Positions 6,506-14,935 are shown, counted from the stretch's first letter. The stretch: 16,546 nt of DNA from Kiritimatiellales bacterium (GCA_021734595.1 JAIPIO010000049.1:1-16546), one strand, 5' to 3'. Numbers and translations: made by a program. Notes: a model not told the origin generated them from the letters alone.

Positions 6506-8675
6506 AGCGCTTCATATCCATGTGACCGGAATTGTCCAGGGCGTAGGCTTTCGTCCCTGGGTATGGAAAACCGCCACGGAGCTGCATCTGACCGGATCCG
6601 TGCGCAATGGGTTCGACGGCGTGCGTATCGAGCTTTACGGCGACCATATCGAACAGTTTCTCGAGCGATTGCGGTCCGGGCCGCCGCCGCTCTCGAAAAT
6701 CAACTCGATCCAGACATTGGAAACCGAGTTCCAGGCATTGGAAGATTTCCGTATACTGGAAAGCGATCCGGGCGGGGAAGCGCTCCAGCAGATATCGCCG
6801 GACATCTCCGTTTGCGACGACTGCCGCCGCGAACTCTTTGATTGCGGCGACCGACGTTTCCGCTATCCCTTCATCAACTGCGTCAACTGCGGGCCGCGAT
6901 TCAGCATCATCGAAAACCTGCCCTACGACCGTCCGCAAACCAGTATGCGCGAATTCAATATGTGCCCGGACTGCGCCGCCGAATACAGCAATCCCTCCGA
7001 CCGCCGCTACCATGCCCAGCCCATCGCCTGTCCCGTGTGCGGGCCGGCGGTTTCTCCGGAAAACTGGCAGCAGGAATGGAAGCAATCCATCAAAGCCGGG
7101 AAGATCATCGCCGAGAAAGGGGTGGGCGGATTCCATCTCGCGTGCGACGCGCTCAATCCCGCTGCGGTTTCCAAGCTTCGGAAAAGAAAGGGTCGCGAAG
7201 CCAAGCCGTTTGCGCTGATGGTTCCAGACCTTGAATGGGTACGGTCGGTCTGTGAAGTTTCGCCCGATGAGGAAAAACTCCTTGCCTCCCGCGAGCGGCC
7301 GATTGTGCTGCTGCGCCTGAAAGGCGGCTTCCAGACCTTGGAAAATATTGCCCCCGGACTTTCCACCCTTGGAATCATGCTGCCCTACACGCCGATGCAT
7401 GACATCATGTTCGACTTATTTCCCCATCCGGTGGTAATGACCAGCGCCAACTATACCGCCGAACCGATGATCCACACGAATGCAGCTGCGCGCGAAAAGC
7501 TTGAAGGAATTGCCGATCTGTTTCTGACGCACAACCGCGAGATCGTCAACCGTTGCGATGATCCGGTCTGTGCGGTTTACGGGGGCCAGACGGTGGTGCT
7601 GCGTCCGGGGCGCGGCACGGCCCCGGTATCGTTTCCGTTCCCTTCCGATGAAACCATTCTGGCTTTCGGCGCGGACATGAAAAACACGTTTGCACTCGCA
7701 CACCACGGACAGATCACGTTGCATCCCTACATCGGCGATCTTGAAAATCCCGAAGCGCAGCAGATTCTCGAGCGGGCGATTGGGCGGGAACTCGAATGCT
7801 TTAATGTGGATCCGACATTGATCATGCACGACCTGCATCCCGACTATTTTTCGACCCGCATGGCCGAAACGTTTGCTGCGCGTCGTGAAGTTCCTGCCAT
7901 TGGAATCCAGCACCATCACGCGCACCTTGCCGGGGCGCTGCTTGAACACGGCCTGCACGGCCCCGCCATCGGTTTTGCATTCGACGGAACGGGCTACGGC
8001 ACCGACGGTACCATCTGGGGCGGGGAAGCGATGCTGTTTTCCGCCCGGGAATTCAGCAGGGAACTTTATCTGCGGCCCTTCGCGCTGCCAGGCGGCGATG
8101 CGGCAGTGAAAAGTCCGCGGCGGGTTGCCGACGCGTTGCTTTATCAACTCGATCCGGCGAGGGTGGCCGGTTCGATCGCCGTGCAACTGATAGAGTCTGG
8201 GATCAACTGTCCGATGACATCGAGCGTGGGCCGCCTGTTCGATGCCGTTTCCTGCCTGCTCGGAATCTGTGAAAAACCGACCTTTGACGGCGAAGCCGCG
8301 ATGCGGTTGGAGGCGGTCGCCGACCGGACTGAAACGGGCGATCTGCAATTCGGGATCAGGGAGAAGGAGATCGACTGGCGACCGCTGATTGCCGATCTTC
8401 TCGATGAGAAAGAAAAAGGAGTGGGTGCCGAAATCCTGTCGGCGCGTTTCCACAATACGCTGGCGGAAATGGTTTACCTCTGCGGCAGAAAACTGGCGGA
8501 AAAGCACGGGGATCTACCGTGGGTGTTCTCCGGCGGTGTATTCCAGAACCGGCTGCTGGTTGAGCGGATACAACGAGTCGTCGGCAGTGAGTTCCGGCTC
8601 TGTTTTTCAAGTTACCCGAACGATAGCGGCATTGCACTTGGACAGGCACTGATTGGAGTAAAAAATGGGCATTGA
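6498..8675 (+). CDS. hypF: Carbamoyltransferase HypF ([NiFe]-hydrogenase maturation)
   Basis: A 725-residue protein, close to the usual 750. HypF makes carbamoyl-adenylate from carbamoyl phosphate and ATP and passes the carbamoyl group to HypE, where it becomes the CN ligand of the NiFe site. All domains are visible in order: acylphosphatase (residues 1-90, GIVQGVGFRPWVW), double zinc finger (C106, C109, C128, C131, C156, C159, C178, C181), YrdC-like domain (about 195-375, KGVGGFHLACDA), and Kae1-like domain (about 385-720, with GIQHHHAHLAGALLEHG and GGVFQNRLLVE). The linker between the acylphosphatase and zinc parts (71-88) is built from three tandem F/I-Q-x-L-E units. The start ATG 6498 lies within the end of the aminotransferase gene; no separate ribosome site is seen. 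No other hyp or hydrogenase gene is in the window. Confidence 0.96.
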   Translation: MNKALHIHVTGIVQGVGFRPWVWKTATELHLTGSVRNGFDGVRIELYGDHIEQFLERLRSGPPPLSKINSIQTLETEFQALEDFRILESDPGGEALQQISPDISVCDDCRRELFDCGDRRFRYPFINCVNCGPRFSIIENLPYDRPQTSMREFNMCPDCAAEYSNPSDRRYHAQPIACPVCGPAVSPENWQQEWKQSIKAGKIIAEKGVGGFHLACDALNPAAVSKLRKRKGREAKPFALMVPDLEWVRSVCEVSPDEEKLLASRERPIVLLRLKGGFQTLENIAPGLSTLGIMLPYTPMHDIMFDLFPHPVVMTSANYTAEPMIHTNAAAREKLEGIADLFLTHNREIVNRCDDPVCAVYGGQTVVLRPGRGTAPVSFPFPSDETILAFGADMKNTFALAHHGQITLHPYIGDLENPEAQQILERAIGRELECFNVDPTLIMHDLHPDYFSTRMAETFAARREVPAIGIQHHHAHLAGALLEHGLHGPAIGFAFDGTGYGTDGTIWGGEAMLFSAREFSRELYLRPFALPGGDAAVKSPRRVADALLYQLDPARVAGSIAVQLIESGINCPMTSSVGRLFDAVSCLLGICEKPTFDGEAAMRLEAVADRTETGDLQFGIREKEIDWRPLIADLLDEKEKGVGAEILSARFHNTLAEMVYLCGRKLAEKHGDLPWVFSGGVFQNRLLVERIQRVVGSEFRLCFSSYPNDSGIALGQALIGVKNGH
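6708..6761. repeat. Three tandem palindromes inside hypF
   Basis: ATCCAGACATTGGAA (6708), TTCCAGGCATTGGAA (6729, exact) and TTCCGTATACTGGAA (6747), with centres 21 and 18 bases apart. All are in the reading frame, encoding IQTLE, FQALE and FRILE. They fall in the variable linker between the acylphosphatase and zinc-finger domains. Confidence 0.7.
7329..7343. repeat. TTCCA-N5-TGGAA palindrome in hypF, exact
   Basis: TTCCAGACCTTGGAA, read in frame as F-Q-T-L-E in the YrdC-like region of HypF (GGFQTLENIAPG). Confidence 0.7.
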
Positions 8676-9129
8676 AATAGAACGGAAGTTTTTAGTTCAA
8701 AATGATTCTTGGAAACAGCAAGCGCCCGCAGGGTTGGTTTGCAGGCAGGGGTATCTGGTTTCTGATCATGATAAGACTGTCCGGATCCGCGTTATCGGCG
8801 ACAAGGCCTTCCTGACCATCAAGGGGGCAACCTACGGATTGTCGCGGTCGGAGTTTGAATACGAAATCCCTGTGTTCGATGCCGAGGACATGCTGCAGCT
8901 CTGCGGCAATCCCGTTGAAAAAACGCGCTACCGGATCGAGCACGAGGGCATGACGTGGGAACTCGATGTTTTCAGTGGTGAAAACGAAGGGCTGGTCATG
9001 GCCGAGATCGAGCTGGAATCCGAAGACCAAAGGTTCGACTTGCCGGAATGGGTTGGCGATGAGGTAACCGGCGATATACGCTATTACAATGCCTTCCTGT
9101 CAAAACATCCGTTCAAGGCGTGGGGGTAG
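8665..9129 (+). CDS. CYTH-domain protein (triphosphate tunnel phosphohydrolase)
   Basis: A 154-residue protein of the CYTH / triphosphate tunnel metalloenzyme family. It begins with the family signature EIERKFLV (4-11), followed by the alternating charged strands that line the tunnel: VRIRVIGDKAFLTIKG (39-54), EFEYEIP (62-68), KTRYRIEHEGMTWELDVF, and MAEIELESED near the C-terminal third. Simple bacterial CYTH proteins of this size mostly hydrolyse inorganic triphosphate; some members are adenylate cyclases or thiamine-triphosphatases, so the substrate is not settled. Its ATG overlaps the end of hypF by 11 bases and has GGAG 6 bases upstream, so it is the third gene of the aminotransferase-hypF operon. 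Its last 17 bases overlap the convergent dihydrouridine synthase gene. Confidence 0.88.
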   Translation: MGIEIERKFLVQNDSWKQQAPAGLVCRQGYLVSDHDKTVRIRVIGDKAFLTIKGATYGLSRSEFEYEIPVFDAEDMLQLCGNPVEKTRYRIEHEGMTWELDVFSGENEGLVMAEIELESEDQRFDLPEWVGDEVTGDIRYYNAFLSKHPFKAWG

Positions 9130-10087
9130 GCTTCCATTCGGCATCCGCTAGAAACTCGCCGACGATATCCTTGTAGGTACTTACGCGGTGGGCTTTCTTG
9201 ACTTTTTTGAACAGCTTTTGGCCGTTGGACAGATAGGCCATCTGATAGGTCCAGAATTCCTTCATTTTCCCCAGCACTGGCTGATCGCCATGCATAACGC
9301 TTTCATACCGGGCAACGACGTCGTCATGGAACGCCTTGATGCGCGCAATCGCGTTTTCCACCTGCGGGTTTCCGCTCTTGATGATTTCGCAGAGAAAGGG
9401 ATTGGAGAGCAGTCCGCGGCCGAGCATGAATCTTCCAGTCTCTGGGAACCGCTTTTCCAATGTCTGGAAAAACGCCAGATCGAAGATGTCGCCATTGTAG
9501 CAGACGGGATGATCGAGCTGGCTGCAGGCGGTTTCGAAGGCACCGAGGTCGACCGTGCCTTCATACATTTGAACGGCGGTGCGCGGATGAATGACTACCT
9601 CGCTGAGCGGGTAGCGGTTAAGCACCGGAATCATCGCCGTCAGCTCCTCGGAACTTTCCACGCCCAGGCGGACCTTGACGGATATGCGGCACGGGGATTC
9701 GGCGCACACCTTGCCGAGAATCCCGTCGACCATCTGCGGATGCGGCAGCAGTCCGGAACCGCGCTGTTTTCTGCGGATCTGTTTGTGCGGGCAGCCGAGG
9801 TTCCAGTTGACTTCGTTATAGCCCAGCTCATGCAGGGCGATGTTCATCTGGATAAAATCGTCGGCGTTGTTGCTCATCACCTGCGGGATAAGCGGCAGGC
9901 CGGAATTGCTTTCGGGCAGCACGTCTTTCAACAGTTTCGCATTGATCCGACCGGCGCTGACGGTCGAGATGAACGGGGCCATCTCGATGTCCAGACCTTG
10001 GAAATGTTTTGCGAAAGCGGTCCGGTAGTGAACGGTGGTTACCCCGCGCATCGGGGCGAAAATCAGTACTGGGGGCTGCCGGCTCAC
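9113..10087 (-). CDS. dus: tRNA-dihydrouridine synthase
   Basis: A 324-residue FMN-dependent TIM-barrel enzyme that reduces uridines in the tRNA D-loop using NADPH. Visible features are APMRGVT (11-17), MAPFIS (36-41), IPQVMSNN (67-74), the catalytic C99 in WNLGCPHKQIRRKQRGSGLL, SVKVRLG, VIHPRTAVQMY, and the FMN-phosphate loop segments VCYNGDI and FMLGRGLLSNPF. The HKQIRRKQRGSG segment differs from the more usual AxxVxxxxxGAxLL, so the DusA/B/C subgroup is not assigned. The start is GTG 10087, immediately after the efpL stop, with only a weak AGGG upstream, so it probably depends on coupling to efpL. It carries two in-frame palindromes (FQTLE and FQGLD) and a third out of frame. Confidence 0.9.
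   Translation of the reverse strand: MSRQPPVLIFAPMRGVTTVHYRTAFAKHFQGLDIEMAPFISTVSAGRINAKLLKDVLPESNSGLPLIPQVMSNNADDFIQMNIALHELGYNEVNWNLGCPHKQIRRKQRGSGLLPHPQMVDGILGKVCAESPCRISVKVRLGVESSEELTAMIPVLNRYPLSEVVIHPRTAVQMYEGTVDLGAFETACSQLDHPVCYNGDIFDLAFFQTLEKRFPETGRFMLGRGLLSNPFLCEIIKSGNPQVENAIARIKAFHDDVVARYESVMHGDQPVLGKMKEFWTYQMAYLSNGQKLFKKVKKAHRVSTYKDIVGEFLADAEWKPTPTP
9433..9469. repeat. Pair of palindromes in dus
   Basis: TTCCAATGTCTGGAA (9455-9469, exact) reads F-Q-T-L-E on the coding minus strand. TTCCAGTCTCTGGGA (9433-9447, one mismatch) lies 22 bases away centre to centre and reads in another frame, within RFPETGRF. Confidence 0.6.
9989..10003. repeat. Palindrome variant in dus
   Basis: GTCCAGACCTTGGAA, one mismatch from the family core. 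It is read on the coding minus strand as F-Q-G-L-D near the N-terminus of the synthase. Confidence 0.55.
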
Positions 10088-10654
10088 TTATGCCCTGGAA
10101 AGGAATTTGCGTTCGCGGGTGTCGATCTTGATCACTTCGCCGGGGGCAATGTATTCCGGAACCTGCACCACCAGGCCGGTGACCAGTGTCGCCGGTTTGG
10201 TGCGGGCGGTGACGGATGCGCCCTTGACGGACGGGGCGCACTCGACAATTTCCATTTCGATGGTGTCGGGCATGCGCAGGGTCAGCACCTTGCCGTCGGA
10301 AATCAGCGCGATGATTCCCTCCATGTCTTCGATAAGGAAGGGCAGGCATTCCTCGATGTCATCCTTGAAGAGTTCGAACTGCTCATAATTTTCGAGATCC
10401 ATGAACGTGTAGCGAGCGCCGTCCAGATAGAGATACTGGACTTCCTTCGTATCGAAATAGGCTTCCTGCAGGGCATCGTCGCCGCGGAAGGTCTGGTCGA
10501 CCTTTTGTTTGGTGGTGACGTTGCGGAAACGCACTTTGTAGATGGTTGTTCCGCCGCGCGCCGTAGGCGACTGTTGCGTGATGCTATCGATGCAGTGCGG
10601 GGTGCCGTCGATGTCGATAATGGAACTTTTCTTTAAATCACATGCCTTGATCAT
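10088..10654 (-). CDS. efpL: Elongation factor P-like protein EfpL (YeiP)
   Basis: A 188-residue three-domain EF-P paralogue of the YeiP/EfpL subfamily. These bind between the P and E sites of stalled ribosomes and rescue translation of proline-rich and some other hard motifs. The subfamily mark is the loop QQSPTARGGTT (27-37), with Arg33 at the tip where EF-P carries its modified lysine or arginine. GDDALQEAYF, the central TFMDLENYEQFELFKDDIEE and the C-terminal KGASVTARTKPATLVTGL and VPEYIAPGEVIKIDTRERKF also fit YeiP well. Arg33 suggests function without the EpmA-type lysylation. The start ATG 10654 has AGGAG 7 bases upstream. It is the first gene of a two-gene unit: its TAA is followed directly by the dus GTG. 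Classical efp is not in the window. Confidence 0.92.
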   Translation of the reverse strand: MIKACDLKKSSIIDIDGTPHCIDSITQQSPTARGGTTIYKVRFRNVTTKQKVDQTFRGDDALQEAYFDTKEVQYLYLDGARYTFMDLENYEQFELFKDDIEECLPFLIEDMEGIIALISDGKVLTLRMPDTIEMEIVECAPSVKGASVTARTKPATLVTGLVVQVPEYIAPGEVIKIDTRERKFLSRA

Positions 10655-10717
10655 ACGTCTTCTCCTGTTGCAAAACGCGGAATATCCCTGAATAGCGGAG
10701 ATTAATCAAGCTCATTG

Positions 10718-10732
10718 AACCGCCGCACGCGG

Positions 10733-10734
<2 letters not shown>
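10718..10734 (-). terminator. Small hairpin at the end of larB
   Basis: AACCGC (10718-10723) pairs with GCGGTT (10729-10734) across a 5-base loop, overlapping the larB stop codon. No T-tract follows on the minus strand, so termination here is doubtful. It may instead separate larB from efpL weakly. Confidence 0.25.
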
Positions 10735-11465
<731 letters not shown>

Positions 11466-11476
<11 letters not shown>

Positions 11477-12278
11477 GTTGCAATACCTCGTTCATGGCGC
11501 CGCTGCGGAAGCCCTTCAGATCCACGGAGGTGTAGGCAAAGCCCAGTTCCCTGAATCGGGCGCTGATCTGGTCGGCCATTTCCAGCAGTTCCGGAATCCG
11601 GGATCTTTCAATTTCAATGCGGGCCAGATTGCCGTGGAAGCGGACCCGCACAACGGGAAAGCCCGCCTCGCGCAGGCAGTCTTCGGCGGCATCTATACGA
11701 CGCAACCGCTCGGGGGTGATTTCGGTGCCGTATGGAAAGCGTGTCGCCAGACACGGCATCGACGGTTTTTTTGCCGTTTCCAATCCATACCGAGCTGAAA
11801 GCTCCCTGATTTCAGCCTTGTTCAGTCCGGCCGCCGCCAGCGGACTGCGGATATTGAGTTCTTGAATGGCGCGCATGCCGGGGCGGTAGTCGCTGGGATC
11901 ATCCATGTTGGTTCCATCGATGACGTAATTCAGCTCTTCCTGTTTTGCATACTCAACCAGCTGGCTGAAGATAGTCTTCTTGCAGTGGTAGCAGCGGTCT
12001 TCCGGGTTCGAGGTGAAGTGCGGGACCAGCTGCATATCGATGTCAAACATGATATGGCGCGCACCGATCTGTTTGGCATATTTGGCGGAATCGTTGAGTT
12101 CAAGCTGCGGATGGAAGTCGGCGCGTCCAGTAACCGCCAGCACCTTGCTGCCAAGCACCTCGTGGGCCACGGCCAGCAGCAGCGTGCTGTCGACACCGCC
12201 GGAAAAGGCTACCAGCACCGATTCCATTTCCGCCAGACTCTCTTTCAGTCGGCCAAGTTTTTCATCAATTGAAATCAT
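11466..12278 (-). CDS. larE: LarE, ATP-dependent sulfur transferase for the nickel-pincer cofactor
   Basis: A 270-residue PP-loop enzyme. LarE adenylates the biscarboxylate mononucleotide made by LarB and installs the sulfur atoms. Visible features are the PP-loop FSGGVDST (25-32), CYHC with Cys96 and Cys99, DGTNMDDPSDYRPG (121-134), and Cys176 in KPSMPCLATRFPYG, the same residue number as the sacrificial cysteine of the Lactiplantibacillus enzyme. The extra CxxC plus Cys176 matches, as I recall the family, the three-cysteine class that holds a [4Fe-4S] cluster and acts catalytically, rather than the single-cysteine suicide class. The start at 12278 (MISIDEKL) is chosen because GGGAG lies just upstream. 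Longer frames from 12290 or 12314 lack this. It is the first gene of larE-larB. Confidence 0.93.
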
Positions 12279-12312
12279 TTGTTCTCCCATGAATCCGAAA
12301 ACCAATGCATAC

Positions 12313-12365
12313 AAAAATTTCCAGACATTGGAAACCTTATTGCGGTTTTTTCCAATGTCTGGAAA
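12313..12365 (-). terminator. Possible intrinsic terminator made of two inverted palindrome copies
   Basis: Bases 12318-12334 and 12349-12365 are perfect 17-bp reverse complements (TTTCCAGACATTGGAAA) with a 14-base loop. On the minus strand the stem is followed by five T (12313-12317 read in reverse). It lies 21 bases after the HAD stop codon and before larE, where a terminator for the gnd-HAD unit would be expected. Confidence 0.5.
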
Positions 12366-12385
12366 ACAACGTCCAAGGTTTGGAA
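12319..12385. repeat. Three-site palindrome array between HAD gene and larE
   Basis: Sites at 12319-12333 (TTCCAGACATTGGAA, exact), 12350-12364 (TTCCAATGTCTGGAA, exact and inverted to the first) and 12371-12385 (GTCCAAGGTTTGGAA, one mismatch). Centres are 31 and 21 bases apart. It fills most of the 108-bp gap upstream of larE. Confidence 0.7.
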
Positions 12386-12386
12386 C

Positions 12387-13277
12387 CTATTTCTTCCAAG
12401 GCGGGACTTCAGGCAGTAGCTTCTCGAACTCGGCACTGAGTTTCCGTTGGTACTCGCCCGCGAATTCGCCGGAAAGGAATTTGCCGAAGGCCTCGTCGTG
12501 GAAGCGCTGCCAGCTCTCTTCTTCATGTCCCGGATTGATGGGATAGAAGCTGGCGCCGACGGCTTCGGCGGCTTTGCGGTCGCCGGAGGCGTCGCCGATC
12601 ATCAGCACCTTTTCCGGCGCATAACGGTTTTTGGTTGCCATTTCGAGATGCTCGGATTTAGTTCCGAGTTCCTGGCCGGCAACGACGCTGATGTATTGGG
12701 CCATGCCGTGTTCCGTCCACTCCTTTACCAAGGCTTCTTCCGGGGTTTGGGAAACCACGATGGAATCGGAATTGCGCTGCACCTCCTCGAGGCTTTCACG
12801 CACCCATTTGAAGGCCGGGATGCTACCCATGTTGTCGTCGATATCCTTGTTGATGGCCAACGACCAGTCGACGAGCCGCTTGAGTTCCGGGTCGCCGGTG
12901 CGCCCGGCTTCCTCGATAAGGGTAGTGTTGCCGAGCGGGAGGCCGGAGTTGCAGTAGGCGCGCAGGGCGTCGGTTTCCGGCAGCTTCACGCCGGTTGCGA
13001 CCACTTCCGGCCAGTCGTACAGCAGCTCGAAAACCTTGAGCAGTGCGGGGAACCGGTTTTGGCCGCGCCACTTGGAATAGAGGTTTACAAACTCGGCGGC
13101 CTGCCGCAGCTGCGGCTCGATGGCCTCCAATTCCCATGATTTGATGATCAGCGGATGAAAATGCAGTTTCTGCTTCACCTCCATCGTATCGAACACGCAA
13201 CCGTCGGAATCAATGCCGACAAACGTTTCGTGCCGAGGGACAAAGTTAAGCAGGTCGTCTTTGGTGTAGGTATGCAC
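12387..13277 (-). CDS. HAD-superfamily hydrolase (phosphatase)
   Basis: A 296-residue haloacid-dehalogenase-type hydrolase. The four HAD motifs are visible: I, D23 and D25 in GIDSDGCVFDT (nucleophile and acid-base aspartates); II, S176 in VVSQTP; III, K207 in GTKSEHL; IV, D229 and D233 in MIGDASGDRKAA. A helical cap of about 130 residues lies between motifs I and II. It is larger than typical phosphoglycolate phosphatases and the substrate is not recognisable. The start is GTG 13277, chosen because TAAGGAGAACGAGTG places AAGGAG 5 bases upstream. The same bases form the stop codon of gnd, so the two are tightly coupled. The gnd neighbour hints at a sugar-phosphate substrate, but that is inference. 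Confidence 0.82.
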   Translation of the reverse strand: MHTYTKDDLLNFVPRHETFVGIDSDGCVFDTMEVKQKLHFHPLIIKSWELEAIEPQLRQAAEFVNLYSKWRGQNRFPALLKVFELLYDWPEVVATGVKLPETDALRAYCNSGLPLGNTTLIEEAGRTGDPELKRLVDWSLAINKDIDDNMGSIPAFKWVRESLEEVQRNSDSIVVSQTPEEALVKEWTEHGMAQYISVVAGQELGTKSEHLEMATKNRYAPEKVLMIGDASGDRKAAEAVGASFYPINPGHEEESWQRFHDEAFGKFLSGEFAGEYQRKLSAEFEKLLPEVPPWKK

Positions 13278-13282
13278 TCGTT

Positions 13283-13288
13283 CTCCTT
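13283..13288 (-). promoter_or_regulatory. Ribosome-binding site of the HAD gene inside the gnd stop region
   Basis: AAGGAG on the minus strand overlaps the TAA stop of gnd (13287-13289) and precedes the GTG start at 13277 by 5 bases. It decides the GTG start. Confidence 0.75.
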
Positions 13289-14741
13289 ACGCGCTATAGG
13301 TTGATGCGGCCGTGTCGCCACCGCGCCCTGTCCAGTTGGTGTGGAAGAATTCGCCACGCGGCTTGTCGGTGCGTTCGTAGGTGTGCGCACCGAAATAGTC
13401 GCGTTGCGCCTGCAGCAGGTTGGCCGGGAGGCGCGCGCTTCGGTAACCATCGTAGTAGGCCAGCGCCGCGCCGATGGCGGGCATCGGAATGCCGAGCTCG
13501 ACGGCCTTCACGACCACTCTGCGCCAGGCCGCCTGTGCATTTTCGACCGCGTCCTTGAAGAACGGATCAAGCAGCAGGTTTACGAGGTCGGGGTTGCTGT
13601 CGAACGCTTCCTTGATCTTGCCGAGGAAGACGGAACGGATGATGCATCCGCCGCGCCACATCAGCGCGATACCGCCGTTGTTGAGGTTCCAGCCATATTC
13701 CTTGGCGGCGGCGCGCATGAGCTGGTAACCCTGCGCGTAGGATACAATCTTGGAGGCATAGAGCGCCTGCTTGAGATCGTCGATCAGCGCGGCCTTGTCG
13801 CCATCGAAGGACGCATCCGGTCCGCTTAGAATTTTGGAGGCTTCCACGCGTTCGTCCTTGATGGCCGAAAGGCAGCGGGCAAACACGGCCTCGCCGATGA
13901 GCGTTAGCGGTTGGCCAACATCGAGAGCGGCGATGGCCGTCCATTTTCCGGTTCCTTTTTGCCCGGCGGTGTCCAGAATCTTGTCAACCACCGCTTCACC
14001 GTCTTCGGTCTTGTAGCCGAGGATGTCGCGGGTGATTTCGATGAGGTAGGAGTCGAGTTCGCCTTCGTTCCATTCCTTCAGCACATCGTGCATCTGCTCG
14101 TTGGAGAGGCCGAGGCCTTCCTTCATCATCTGGTAGGTTTCGCAGATCATTTGCATATCACCGTACTCAATGCCGTTGTGAACCATCTTCACGAAGTGGC
14201 CAGCACCGTTTTCGCCGACCCATTCGCAGCAGGGTTCGCCTTCCTCTGTCTGGGCTGAAATTTTCTGGAAAATCGGTTTCACCGCATCCCAGGCCGCAGG
14301 TGATCCGCCGGGCATGATCGACGGGCCGAGCAGCGCGCCTTCTTCGCCACCGGATACCCCGGTGCCGATGTAGAGCAATCCTTTGCTTTCCACATATTCC
14401 GTGCGGCGGATGGTGTCGGGGAAGTGCGAGTTTCCGCCGTCGATAATAATGTCGCCTGCGTCAAGGAGGGGGAGCACCTGTTCGATGAAGGCATCCACCG
14501 CGCCGCCAGCCTTGACCATCAACATGATTTTGCGCGGACTCGCCAGCGAGTCGACCAGTTCCTCTATCGAGCGGCAACCGATAATGTTTTTGCCAACCGC
14601 GCGCCCGTTGACGACAAAGTCATCGACCTTGCTGACGGTACGGTTGAAGCATGCTACGGTGAAGCCTTTGCTTTCCATGTTCAAAATAAGATTTTCGCCC
14701 ATTACTGCGAGTCCCACAACTCCGATATCCGCTTTCTTCAT
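13287..14741 (-). CDS. gnd: 6-phosphogluconate dehydrogenase, decarboxylating
   Basis: A 484-residue enzyme of the oxidative pentose phosphate pathway, converting 6-phosphogluconate and NADP+ to ribulose 5-phosphate, CO2 and NADPH. Visible features are the nucleotide fold GVVGLAVMGENLILN (7-21), NRT (33-35), IIDGGNSHFPDT (99-110), GTGVSGGEEGALLGPSIMPGG (126-146), the catalytic K185 in HFVKMVHNGIEYGDMQ, the helical C-terminal domain, and the tail FHTNWTGRGG. Length matches the long (about 470-490) homodimeric class, not the short archaeal-type GndA. The start at 14741 is chosen because AAAGGAG lies 7-8 bases upstream (ATGAAGAAAGCGG follows). A longer frame from 14801 lacks this. It leads a two-gene unit with the HAD phosphatase and is divergent from metK. 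Confidence 0.96.
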   Translation of the reverse strand: MKKADIGVVGLAVMGENLILNMESKGFTVACFNRTVSKVDDFVVNGRAVGKNIIGCRSIEELVDSLASPRKIMLMVKAGGAVDAFIEQVLPLLDAGDIIIDGGNSHFPDTIRRTEYVESKGLLYIGTGVSGGEEGALLGPSIMPGGSPAAWDAVKPIFQKISAQTEEGEPCCEWVGENGAGHFVKMVHNGIEYGDMQMICETYQMMKEGLGLSNEQMHDVLKEWNEGELDSYLIEITRDILGYKTEDGEAVVDKILDTAGQKGTGKWTAIAALDVGQPLTLIGEAVFARCLSAIKDERVEASKILSGPDASFDGDKAALIDDLKQALYASKIVSYAQGYQLMRAAAKEYGWNLNNGGIALMWRGGCIIRSVFLGKIKEAFDSNPDLVNLLLDPFFKDAVENAQAAWRRVVVKAVELGIPMPAIGAALAYYDGYRSARLPANLLQAQRDYFGAHTYERTDKPRGEFFHTNWTGRGGDTAASTYSA

Positions 14742-14847
14742 AGTCGTTCTCCTTTGGTTTGAATCGTCGCGAAGTTTAGCCAATGCCATTTGCGCTGGCA
14801 AATGTTTTTTGCAGGAACCATCTATCTAAAACGTTTGAACCCATGAT

Positions 14848-14935
14848 TTCAACTGTCTGGATCTTTTTATTCAATGCTTGGAAGTCCGTGTTCATTTTTT
14901 TCCAATGCCAGGAAAAACAGTTCCAGCCATTGGAA
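14848..14935. repeat. Four-site palindrome array between gnd and metK
   Basis: Sites centred at 14855 (TTCAACTGTCTGGAT, two mismatches), 14876 (ATTCAATGCTTGGAA, two mismatches), 14907 (TTCCAATGCCAGGAA, one mismatch) and 14928 (TTCCAGCCATTGGAA, exact). Spacings are 21, 31 and 21 bases, all near whole helical turns, so the sites share one DNA face. They occupy the middle of the 299-bp divergent region 14742-15040. The rest of that region shows a T-rich stretch (14949-14963) and a possible TATATT -10 box for metK at 14991, and no recognisable riboswitch. Confidence 0.6.

Noticed and set aside
9188..10636. 482-codon plus-strand open frame opposite dus and efpL
   Set aside because: It lies entirely antisense to two well-recognised genes, is low in complexity (rich in H, G, D) and matches no family. 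It is a shadow frame from GC-rich codon use.
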